From assembly GCA_030830595.1 (NCBI GenBank), contig JAURMS010000158.1, forward strand, positions 1-5,217: 5,217 bases of DNA. Direction: 5' to 3'. Below, one piece after another: positions 1-5,217 of this stretch. The notes beneath the pieces were generated by a model, which did no database searches, had not been told where the DNA came from, and saw only the letters and a program-made list of their open reading frames with translations. The DNA is from Gammaproteobacteria bacterium (GTDB taxonomy: Bacteria > Pseudomonadota > Gammaproteobacteria > Steroidobacterales > Steroidobacteraceae). The position numbers were made by a program, and so were the translations under genes. Position 1 is the stretch's first letter. Each line of letters begins with the position of its first letter.

Positions 1-2
1 CC

Positions 3-437
3 CTTGGACTGGTGTGCTGCCTGCTGTGCGGGCAGCCTGCCCTGGCCGCAGAGAGGACCGATATGGACAGCCACGAATTGATCACCGTCATGGATTCGCT
101 CGAATCCGTGCTGTTTTTCAAGGACCTTGACGGGGTATACCGGGGCGGCAACGCTGCCTGGGTCAAGTTGACGGGCCGTGCCCGCAGCGAGTTGGTGGGC
201 AAAACCGATTTCGACCTGTTTCCCGAGGAGATGGCTGCTTCATTCCGGGCCTACGACCTGGAGATGATGGCCAGCGGCGAATCGCGCAGTAACCAGGAAT
301 GGCTGGTCTATCCGGATGGAACCCGTGTGTATGTGGAGACCACCAAGGCACCATGGAGGGATGCGGCTGGAAAGGTTGTTGGCCTGGTCGGCATCTGTCA
401 TGCGATTTCCCCGCCAACGGCAGAGCCAGCGAAATAG
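3..437 (+). CDS. Small PAS-domain protein, 5' end cut by window edge, probably exported
   Basis: The product is essentially one PAS sensor domain. After a short lead it reads ESVLFFKDLDGVYRGGNAAW, then an LVGKTDFDLFPEE helix segment, YPDGTRVYVETTKAPWRD and a closing GKVVGLVGICHAIS strand. This matches the PAS_4/PAS_9 pattern of PAS/PAC sensor proteins. No kinase, GGDEF or other output domain follows; the protein stops about 10 residues after the PAS core. The frame is open to the left edge, and its first visible residues (LGLVCCLLCGQPALAAE) look like the hydrophobic core and Ala-X-Ala cleavage site of a signal peptide, so the true start probably lies left of the window. The alternative is ATG at 63, preceded by GAGAGGA at 51-57, giving a cytoplasmic protein of 124 residues. 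The ligand is unknown and no cofactor residue can be assigned. The stop is TAG at 435-437. The gene lies upstream of katG in the same direction, but katG has its own promoter region. Confidence 0.8.
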   Translation, partial: LGLVCCLLCGQPALAAERTDMDSHELITVMDSLESVLFFKDLDGVYRGGNAAWVKLTGRARSELVGKTDFDLFPEEMAASFRAYDLEMMASGESRSNQEWLVYPDGTRVYVETTKAPWRDAAGKVVGLVGICHAISPPTAEPAK

Positions 438-511
438 GCCGCCCACGCCCGTAGTTGATTGGCTGGTGGATGCCTGCCAGCGGTGGCTTGTCTCTCAAAA
501 TCCCTTTTCTG

Positions 512-548
512 ATAGATGCCGTCTATATAAGGCATCGTATTTTCCGAT
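512..548 (+). promoter_or_regulatory. Probable OxyR operator upstream of katG
   Basis: Four tetramers lie at exact 7-base spacing: ATAG (512-515), CTAT (523-526), ATCG (534-537) and CGAT (545-548). The established OxyR consensus is ATAG-N7-CTAT-N7-ATAG-N7-CTAT, so 14 of 16 core bases match, and the two deviations are symmetric (A to C in the third tetramer, T to G in the fourth). OxyR is the LysR-family hydrogen peroxide sensor that activates katG in many proteobacteria. The site ends 70 bases before the katG ATG and directly abuts the proposed -35, where OxyR contacts RNA polymerase. The motif is seen directly; binding is inferred. Confidence 0.87.
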
Positions 549-577
549 GGGGCATCAGCCCGGCGGATGGTTAAATT
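549..577 (+). promoter_or_regulatory. Candidate activator-dependent katG promoter
   Basis: A possible -10 hexamer TAAATT (572-577, four of six matches to TATAAT) lies 17 bases downstream of GGGGCA (549-554), which is a poor -35. A weak -35 touching the OxyR site is what a promoter needing OxyR would show. Transcription would start near 584, giving a leader of about 35 bases. TTAAAT at 571-576 is an equally good -10 in another register, so the exact position is uncertain. Confidence 0.5.
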
Positions 578-578
578 A

Positions 579-592
579 GCCGTCCGACTACG
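579..592 (+). repeat. 14-base direct repeat, katG leader copy (second copy 879-892)
   Basis: GCCGTCCGACTACG occurs at 579-592, around the predicted katG transcription start, and again at 879-892 inside katG, where it encodes part of WWPSDYG. The copies are exactly 300 bases apart and identity stops at both ends. The coding copy is constrained by a conserved KatG segment. It may be coincidence. Confidence 0.4.
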
Positions 593-605
593 CACTTCCT
601 AATGT

Positions 606-611
606 GAGGAG
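606..611 (+). promoter_or_regulatory. katG ribosome binding site
   Basis: GAGGAG lies 7 bases before the ATG at 619. This fixes that ATG as the start rather than the in-frame GTG at 604, which overlaps the binding site itself and would put five extra residues in front of the signal peptide. Confidence 0.85.
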
Positions 612-618
612 TTTTTGT

Positions 619-2835
619 ATGCGTTTACAAGTTAAACCCCTGTTGGCTGCCATGGCAGTCAGCCTTTCCCTGTCCGTACCGGCCTTGGCCGAAACCGGCA
701 TGGCCCGTCCCAACCAGTTCTGGTGGCCCGAGCAGGTCGACCTGAGCCCGCTGCGCCAGCACGGTCCGCTTTCCAACCCCATGGGCGACTTCGACTATGC
801 CGAGGCCTTCCAGAGCCTGGACCTGGCGGCCGTGAAGGCCGACATCGAGGCCCTGATGAAGACCTCCCAGGACTGGTGGCCGTCCGACTACGGTCATTAC
901 GGGCCGTTCTTCATCCGCATGGCCTGGCACAGCGCCGGCACCTACCGCATCGCTGACGGCCGCGGCGGCGCCGCAGGTGGCCAGCAGCGTTTCGAGCCGC
1001 TGAACAGCTGGCCCGACAACGCCAACCTCGACAAGGCCCGGCGCCTGCTGTGGCCCATCAAGCAGAAGTACGGTCGCAGCCTGTCATGGGCCGACCTGAT
1101 GGTGCTGACCGGCAACGTGGCCCTCGAGTCAATGGGCTTCAAGACCTACGGCTTCGCGGGTGGCCGAGAGGACGACTGGGAAGCAGACCTCGTGTACTGG
1201 GGCCCGGAGAACGAGTTCCTGGCCGATGAGCGTTACAGCGGCGATCGCGAGTTGGCGAACCCGCTGGCCGCCGTGCAGATGGGCTTGATCTACGTCAATC
1301 CGGAGGGCCCGAACGGCAATCCCGACCCGCTGCTTGCGGCCAAGGACATCCGTGAGACCTTTGGTCGCATGGCCATGAACGACGAAGAGACCGTGGCCCT
1401 GCTCGCCGGCGGTCACACCTTCGGCAAGGCCCACGGTGCGGCCCGGCCGGATAAGTGCGTCGGCAAGGAGCCCGCTGCGGCTGCGATCGAGGAGCAGGGC
1501 TTCGGCTGGACCAACAAGTGCGGCACCGGCAAGGGTGTCTACACCATCACCAGCGGCCTCGAGGGCGCCTGGACCTCCACCCCGACCCAGTGGAGCATGC
1601 AGTACCTGGGCAACCTGTTTGCTTTCGAGTGGGAGCAGACGCGCAGCCCCGGTGGCGGCATCCAGTGGGTGCCAGTCGGCGGTGCGGCGGCCAACCTGGT
1701 GCCTGACGCCCACGACCCGAACAAGCGGCATGCGCCGATCATGTTCACTACGGACCTGGCCCTGAAGGAAGATCCGAGCTACCGGGCGATTTCAGAGCGC
1801 TTCCTGCAGAACCCGGCCGAGTTCGAGCTGGCCTTTGCCAAGGCCTGGTTCAAGCTCACCCACCGCGACATGGGCCCGAAGGCGCGCTATCTGGGCGCCG
1901 ACGTGCCGGCTGGCGACCTGCTGTGGCAGGACCCGGTGCCCGCAGTGGATCACCCGCTGATCGATGCGGCGGATGCTGCGGCCATCAAGCAGTCGATCCT
2001 GGCCTCTGGCCTGTCGGTTTCCGACCTGGTCCGCACTGCCTGGGCCTCGGCGGCTTCCTTCCGCGGGACCGACCTGCGCGGTGGGGCCAACGGGGCCCGC
2101 ATCCAGCTGGCTCCTCAGAAGGACTGGGCGGTGAACGATCCGGCCGAACTGGCCGCCACGCTCAAGGTGCTCTCGGGCATCCAGGCGGACTTCAACGCCA
2201 AGGCCAAGGGCGGCAAGCAGGTCTCGCTGGCCGACGTCATCGTGCTCGGCGGTGCAGCAGCCATCGAACAGGCTGCCAAGGCCGCTGGACACGACGTCAG
2301 CGTGCCCTTTGCACCGGGCCGCACGGATGCCACGCAGGAGATGACCGACGTCAGCTCCTTCGCGGTGCTGGAGCCCACGGCCGATGCCTTCCGCAACTAC
2401 TACGCCCCGGGCAACTACCGCTCGCCGGCCAACCTGCTGGTCGAGCGTGCCAACCTGCTCACCCTGACCGTGCCTGAGACGACGGCGCTGGTGGGCGGCC
2501 TGCGTGCGCTCGGTGCGAACGCCGGGGGCGCTGCCCATGGCGTGTTCACCGATCGTCCGGGTACCCTCAGCAACGACTTCTTCACCAACCTGATGGACAT
2601 GTCCACGCAGTGGGTGAAGTCCTCGAGCCAGGAAGGCCTGTACGAGGGTCGCGACCGCAAGACCGGTGAGGTCAAGTGGACGGCTACCCCAGTGGACCTG
2701 GTGTTCGGTTCCCACGCCGAGCTGCGTGCGATCGGCGAGGTCTATGCCGAGGCTGGCGGCGAGGCGAAGTTCGTCAACGACTTCGTCGCGGCCTGGGACA
2801 AGGTGATGACGCTGGATCGCTTCGACCTGCGTTGA
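619..2835 (+). CDS. katG: Catalase-peroxidase KatG, exported (periplasmic) form
   Basis: This 738-residue heme enzyme dismutates hydrogen peroxide and has broad peroxidase activity. Residues 1-24 form a Sec-type signal peptide (MRLQVKP, hydrophobic core, PALA before ETGM), so it should act in the periplasm; there is no twin-arginine motif. The distal heme triad is Arg100, Trp103 and His104 in FFIRMAWHSAGTYR. Trp103, Tyr225 (LIYVNPEG) and Met251 (GRMAMND) match the trio that forms the KatG-specific covalent adduct. The proximal His is His266 (AGGHTFGKAHG), with Trp318 nearby, and Arg416 in HRDMGP matches the mobile arginine. Asp133 in WPDN fits the substrate-channel aspartate. The heme-free C-terminal half is complete and ends DKVMTLDRFDLR. 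The only cysteines, Cys280 and Cys301, flank one loop just after the proximal His motif and could form a disulfide. Codon use is strongly biased, as in a highly expressed gene. An OxyR site precedes it and an intrinsic terminator follows, so it is probably monocistronic. Confidence 0.97.
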   Translation: MRLQVKPLLAAMAVSLSLSVPALAETGMARPNQFWWPEQVDLSPLRQHGPLSNPMGDFDYAEAFQSLDLAAVKADIEALMKTSQDWWPSDYGHYGPFFIRMAWHSAGTYRIADGRGGAAGGQQRFEPLNSWPDNANLDKARRLLWPIKQKYGRSLSWADLMVLTGNVALESMGFKTYGFAGGREDDWEADLVYWGPENEFLADERYSGDRELANPLAAVQMGLIYVNPEGPNGNPDPLLAAKDIRETFGRMAMNDEETVALLAGGHTFGKAHGAARPDKCVGKEPAAAAIEEQGFGWTNKCGTGKGVYTITSGLEGAWTSTPTQWSMQYLGNLFAFEWEQTRSPGGGIQWVPVGGAAANLVPDAHDPNKRHAPIMFTTDLALKEDPSYRAISERFLQNPAEFELAFAKAWFKLTHRDMGPKARYLGADVPAGDLLWQDPVPAVDHPLIDAADAAAIKQSILASGLSVSDLVRTAWASAASFRGTDLRGGANGARIQLAPQKDWAVNDPAELAATLKVLSGIQADFNAKAKGGKQVSLADVIVLGGAAAIEQAAKAAGHDVSVPFAPGRTDATQEMTDVSSFAVLEPTADAFRNYYAPGNYRSPANLLVERANLLTLTVPETTALVGGLRALGANAGGAAHGVFTDRPGTLSNDFFTNLMDMSTQWVKSSSQEGLYEGRDRKTGEVKWTATPVDLVFGSHAELRAIGEVYAEAGGEAKFVNDFVAAWDKVMTLDRFDLR

Positions 2836-2841
2836 GCGATG

Positions 2842-2864
2842 ACCGGGCGGTTGGACCGCCCGGT
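2842..2864 (+). other. Perfect hairpin just after katG stop
   Basis: ACCGGGCGG (2842-2850), a five-base loop TTGGA, and CCGCCCGGT (2856-2864) make a perfect 9-bp GC-rich stem six bases after the katG stop. It is followed by TTCTG rather than a real T-run, so alone it would be a weak terminator. It probably stabilises the katG mRNA 3' end or assists the next hairpin; this role is inferred. Confidence 0.75.
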
Positions 2865-2876
2865 TTCTGTAAATAG

Positions 2877-2904
2877 AGCGGCGCCTTCGGGCGCCGCTTT
2901 TTTT
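2877..2904 (+). terminator. Rho-independent terminator of katG
   Basis: The stem is GCGGCGCC (2878-2885), a TTCG tetraloop, and GGCGCCGC (2890-2897), extendable by an A-T pair (2877/2898), followed by seven T (2898-2904). UUCG is an exceptionally stable tetraloop. The stem plus T-run is a textbook intrinsic terminator for + strand transcription. Read on the - strand it has no T-run after the stem, so it is one-directional. It stands between katG and the hydrolase gene, which starts about 21 bases later. Confidence 0.93.
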
Positions 2905-2915
2905 GTCTGCCCACG

Positions 2916-2934
2916 GGGTGATACCGTGTCACCC
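2916..2934 (+). promoter_or_regulatory. Near-palindrome over the ribosome binding site and start of the GH43 gene
   Basis: GGGTGATACCGTGTCACCC consists of two 9-base arms around one central base, with a single mismatched pair (T2922/G2928, a U-G wobble in RNA). It ends directly before the ATG at 2935. It contains the only plausible Shine-Dalgarno match (GGTGAT, 2917-2922) and, in its middle, an in-frame GTG at 2926. It could be a repressor operator or an RNA hairpin that masks the ribosome binding site; the sequence alone does not decide, and chance is possible. Confidence 0.45.
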
Positions 2935-4620
2935 ATGAACAAGCACCTGCTGTCGACTACTTTTTTGTTCCTTGCCCTCGTGACCAGCGCAGCCGCTGCG
3001 GTCGTGGGCTTCCAAAATCCCATCCTGCGTGGCGGGTTTCCCGACCCGTCGATCTGTCGAGTCGACCAGGATTATTATTTGGTCAACTCCAGCTTCGAGT
3101 ATTTTCCTGGCCTGCCGGTGCATCACAGCAGGGACCTGGTTAACTGGACCCTGATCGGGCATGGCCTGCACCGAGAGGAGCAGGCAAGCGGCGTGGTGAA
3201 CCTGGTCGACGTGCAATCCGACGGCGGTATCCATGCGCCGTCGATCCGCTGCAGGGACGGCATGTTTTACATCATCACGACCAACGTCTACTCGCCTCCC
3301 GCCGCAGGCGCCGAGACGCAGTTCGTCAACTTCGTCCTTACCGCCAGTGATCCTGCCGGCCCTTGGTCTGATCCGAAGGTCATCGAGGGCGCGCCCGGCA
3401 TCGACCCGGACCTGTTTTTCGATGACGACGGGCGCGCCTGGTACGTTGGGACGCATTCGCCCGAGAAGCCGAATTTCCCTGGGGAGGGAGAGATCTGGCT
3501 GCAGGAGCTGGACACCGAGCGCTGGTCACTCAAGGGGGAGCGCTACTTACTCTGGCGCGGGGCCTGTGGTGGCGTCTGGGCCGAGGGGCCGCACCTGTAC
3601 AAGCGGGACGGTCGATACTACCTGTTGGTGGCGGAGGGGGGGACTCACTTCAACCATGCGGTGACCGTGGCTGTAGCCGACCAGGTTACCGGCCCCTATG
3701 AGTCCAACCCGCGTAATCCCATCCTGACCTCGCGGCACCTGTCCTACGACTACTGGGTCAACAGCACCGGTCACGGTGACCTGATCGAGCTGGCTGACGG
3801 GCGTTGGTACATGGTTCTGCTCGGCATTCGCAATGAACTGGAGCGCGCCTCCAACATGGGACGGGAGACCCATCTCGTACCGGTCCAGTGGGAGCGTGAG
3901 CCCTTCGAGTGGAAGTCCATCAAGTTGGAGTGGCCGGTAGCAGCGGGGAATTCCGGCAGGGTGGAGCGCGACAACCCGCCCGTGTTTCCGGACGGCGCCC
4001 AGCGCGAAAGCAGGCTGTGGGCCGACGACTTCGACTCGCCGCGGTTGGGGCTACCCTGGAATTTTCGCCGCGTGCCTCCGTCCGGCACCGTCTCGTTATC
4101 GGCACGCCCCGGATACCTGCGACTGGCGGCGGGTAGTCCTATTGCCCCGCGTGGTCGGGCGAGCCTGCTCGGATTTCGCCAGACCGAGAGCGTTTTCGAG
4201 TACCGGGTGCGCATGGACTTCGAGCCGGGACAGGCGGAAGCCGAGGCGGGCCTGTCGCTTTTTCAGAAGGATGACAACTACCTCACCCTGACCATTGTGG
4301 GCGGAGAGGGTGCAGCGCGCCTGCGACTGACCGTGGCCGAGCGTGGCAAGCCACCGGTTCGGGTGAAGGAAATTGAACTCCCCGGTTACTCGGGCGGTGT
4401 CTTCCTGGAGTTGGCATCGGACGGCCGTGAGTATCGGTTGTCTTACGCGCTGGATGCTGCAATGAGGCCCGAGGCCTTTGCCCGTTTGCCTGGTCACTTG
4501 TTCCTGAGTAAGGGTTACACCGGCGCGTATCTCGGCGTGTATGCGGCGGGGGCGGCAGCCGAGCAAGCCCAGTATGCCGATTTCGACTGGGTGCGCTACT
4601 CAGCCGGCGGCGGGCAGTAG
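2926..4620 (+). CDS. Secreted glycoside hydrolase family 43 (beta-xylosidase / alpha-L-arabinofuranosidase type)
   Basis: This enzyme probably removes xylose or arabinose from xylan-derived oligosaccharides. From GTG 2926 it has 564 residues, beginning with a signal peptide (MNKHLLSTTFLFLALVTSAAAA, residues 4-25), so it acts in the periplasm or outside. The five-bladed propeller domain (about 29-335) shows the family's three catalytic carboxylates: base Asp40 in GGFPDPSICR, modulator Asp160 in PGIDPDLFFDDDGR, and acid Glu220 in WAEGPHLYK. VNSSFEYFPGLPVHHSRDLVNW, STGHGDLIEL and MGRETHLVPVQW resemble subfamilies 11 and 12. A beta-sandwich domain of the GH43 C-terminal type follows (about 364-560; WADDFDSPRLGLPW to YADFDWVRYS). 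The GTG start has a GGTGAT binding site at workable spacing; ATG 2935 also gives a good signal peptide but lies 16 bases from that site. Exact substrate cannot be read from sequence. No sugar transporter or other xylanolytic gene adjoins it. Codon use is less biased than in katG. Confidence 0.93.
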   Translation: MSPMNKHLLSTTFLFLALVTSAAAAVVGFQNPILRGGFPDPSICRVDQDYYLVNSSFEYFPGLPVHHSRDLVNWTLIGHGLHREEQASGVVNLVDVQSDGGIHAPSIRCRDGMFYIITTNVYSPPAAGAETQFVNFVLTASDPAGPWSDPKVIEGAPGIDPDLFFDDDGRAWYVGTHSPEKPNFPGEGEIWLQELDTERWSLKGERYLLWRGACGGVWAEGPHLYKRDGRYYLLVAEGGTHFNHAVTVAVADQVTGPYESNPRNPILTSRHLSYDYWVNSTGHGDLIELADGRWYMVLLGIRNELERASNMGRETHLVPVQWEREPFEWKSIKLEWPVAAGNSGRVERDNPPVFPDGAQRESRLWADDFDSPRLGLPWNFRRVPPSGTVSLSARPGYLRLAAGSPIAPRGRASLLGFRQTESVFEYRVRMDFEPGQAEAEAGLSLFQKDDNYLTLTIVGGEGAARLRLTVAERGKPPVRVKEIELPGYSGGVFLELASDGREYRLSYALDAAMRPEAFARLPGHLFLSKGYTGAYLGVYAAGAAAEQAQYADFDWVRYSAGGGQ

Positions 4621-5217
4621 TCGGTCCAGCGCGACGACCACCCGCTCCACCTCCTGGTCACTGGTGTAGTGCACCAGCGACACCCGCGCGACGCCCACCT
4701 GCGGGTCGATGCCGAGTACCGCCAGGAGACGCCAGGCGTAGAAATTGCCGGCCCCGATGCCGATGTCCTCCGCGGCGAGACGCTGGGCCAGTGCCCACGG
4801 CGTGAGACCCGCGCAGGTGAAGGCGAAGGTGGGTGCGCGACCTTCGGTGCGGTGGTGACCCAGCAGCCGAATGCCTGGTCGATGGCGGAGGAAGTCGAGC
4901 AGCGGCGTCATCAGGCGCGCCTCACGCTCCTGAAACAGCGTCGAGACGCCGCGGCCCATGAGGGCAGGGGGTTGCCCCGCCAGCCCGTGGTGATTGGCGA
5001 CGGACTCCAGGTAATCGACCACCCCGTTCACCGCGGCGACCTGCGCGTGGTCGGGCCCGGCGGGGACCAGTCGCGCGATGGGCTTGCCCTCGTTGAAGAA
5101 GTGCCCCTGGTTAGGCAGCTGCTCCAGCAGGGCGCGCCAGACGTACATGGCGCCCAGGTGGGGACCGAAGACCTTATACAGCGAGAACAGGTAGACGTCG
5201 GCGCCCAGCTCGCCGAG
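4600..5217 (-). CDS. Class V aminotransferase / cysteine-desulfurase-like protein, C-terminal part
   Basis: The last 205 residues of a PLP-dependent enzyme are visible; the N-terminal part lies beyond the right edge. The first visible stretch, DVYLFSLYKVFGPHLGAMYV, carries the lysine that would bind PLP as a Schiff base (codon 5173-5175) within the S-x-YKxFGPH-x-G pattern of this fold. Further on come GRAPTFAFTCAGLTPWALAQ, GIGAGNFYAWRLL and VARVSLVHYTSDQEVERVV, matching the C-terminal small domain of the cysteine desulfurase-like family typified by Vibrio VC1184 (TIGR01976, from memory). The only cysteine in the visible part is in FTCAGL, not in an obvious catalytic-loop motif, so true desulfurase activity is doubtful; the family's reaction is not well defined. 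The methionine at 5146-5148 is internal, because the PLP lysine lies upstream of it. The TGA stop at 4600-4602 is inside the convergent hydrolase gene. Confidence 0.88.
   Translation of the reverse strand, partial: LGELGADVYLFSLYKVFGPHLGAMYVWRALLEQLPNQGHFFNEGKPIARLVPAGPDHAQVAAVNGVVDYLESVANHHGLAGQPPALMGRGVSTLFQEREARLMTPLLDFLRHRPGIRLLGHHRTEGRAPTFAFTCAGLTPWALAQRLAAEDIGIGAGNFYAWRLLAVLGIDPQVGVARVSLVHYTSDQEVERVVVALDRLLPAAG

Noticed and set aside
462..481. Possible terminator after the PAS gene (GCTGG and CCAGC arms)
   Set aside because: The stem is only 5 bp with a 10-base loop, and no T-run follows directly; it is too weak to call.
524..530. TATATAA as a -10 box
   Set aside because: It is explained by the OxyR tetramer CTAT and its spacer; no -35-like hexamer lies 16-18 bases upstream, and the start would leave an unusually long leader.
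604..618. GTG at 604 as the katG start
   Set aside because: It lies on the ribosome binding site GAGGAG itself; the ATG at 619 has correct spacing and gives a standard signal peptide.
1129..1731. 200-codon open frame on the - strand inside katG
   Set aside because: It is another antisense shadow: no domain, no ribosome binding site that I can see, and composition dictated by katG codon bias.
1792..2715. Long open frame (307 codons) on the - strand inside katG
   Set aside because: It is antisense to a fully conserved katG, has low-complexity Arg/Gly/Val-rich composition with no recognisable motif, and is typical of shadow frames in GC-rich genes.
2839..2925. ATG at 2839 as the start of the GH43 gene
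   Set aside because: It would run the coding sequence through both katG hairpins and the terminator T-run and place 29 unrelated residues before the signal peptide.
5146..5148. ATG (- strand) as the start of the aminotransferase
   Set aside because: The PLP-binding lysine motif is encoded upstream of it in the same open frame, so this methionine is internal and the gene continues beyond the window.

Overview
The window is GC-rich bacterial DNA with tightly packed genes, strong G/C bias at third codon positions and Shine-Dalgarno-led starts. An exported KatG, a probable OxyR operator and a class V aminotransferase of the VC1184-like type fit a gammaproteobacterium. That placement is an inference; nothing here fixes the genus.

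Layout, left to right: (1) the end of a small PAS-domain gene on the + strand, cut by the left edge, whose visible start resembles a signal peptide; (2) a 181-base intergenic region carrying a near-consensus OxyR operator, a weak promoter abutting it and a good ribosome binding site; (3) a complete katG with a Sec-type signal peptide, encoding a periplasmic catalase-peroxidase; (4) two strong hairpins, the second a textbook intrinsic terminator; (5) a complete secreted family-43 glycoside hydrolase (beta-xylosidase/alpha-L-arabinofuranosidase type) that begins only about 21 bases after the terminator T-run and has a 19-base near-palindrome over its translation start; (6) on the - strand, the C-terminal part of a PLP-dependent class V aminotransferase / cysteine-desulfurase-like protein, cut by the right edge and overlapping the hydrolase gene tail to tail by 21 bases.

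Functionally, the best-supported unit is operator, promoter, katG and terminator: a peroxide-inducible gene whose product would remove hydrogen peroxide in the periplasm. The PAS gene, the hydrolase and the aminotransferase have no evident pathway link to it. I see no mobile element, CRISPR array, RNA gene or clearly new multi-gene system. The points most worth following are the OxyR site, the exported KatG whose only two cysteines flank one short loop, and the hairpin/palindrome leader of the hydrolase gene.
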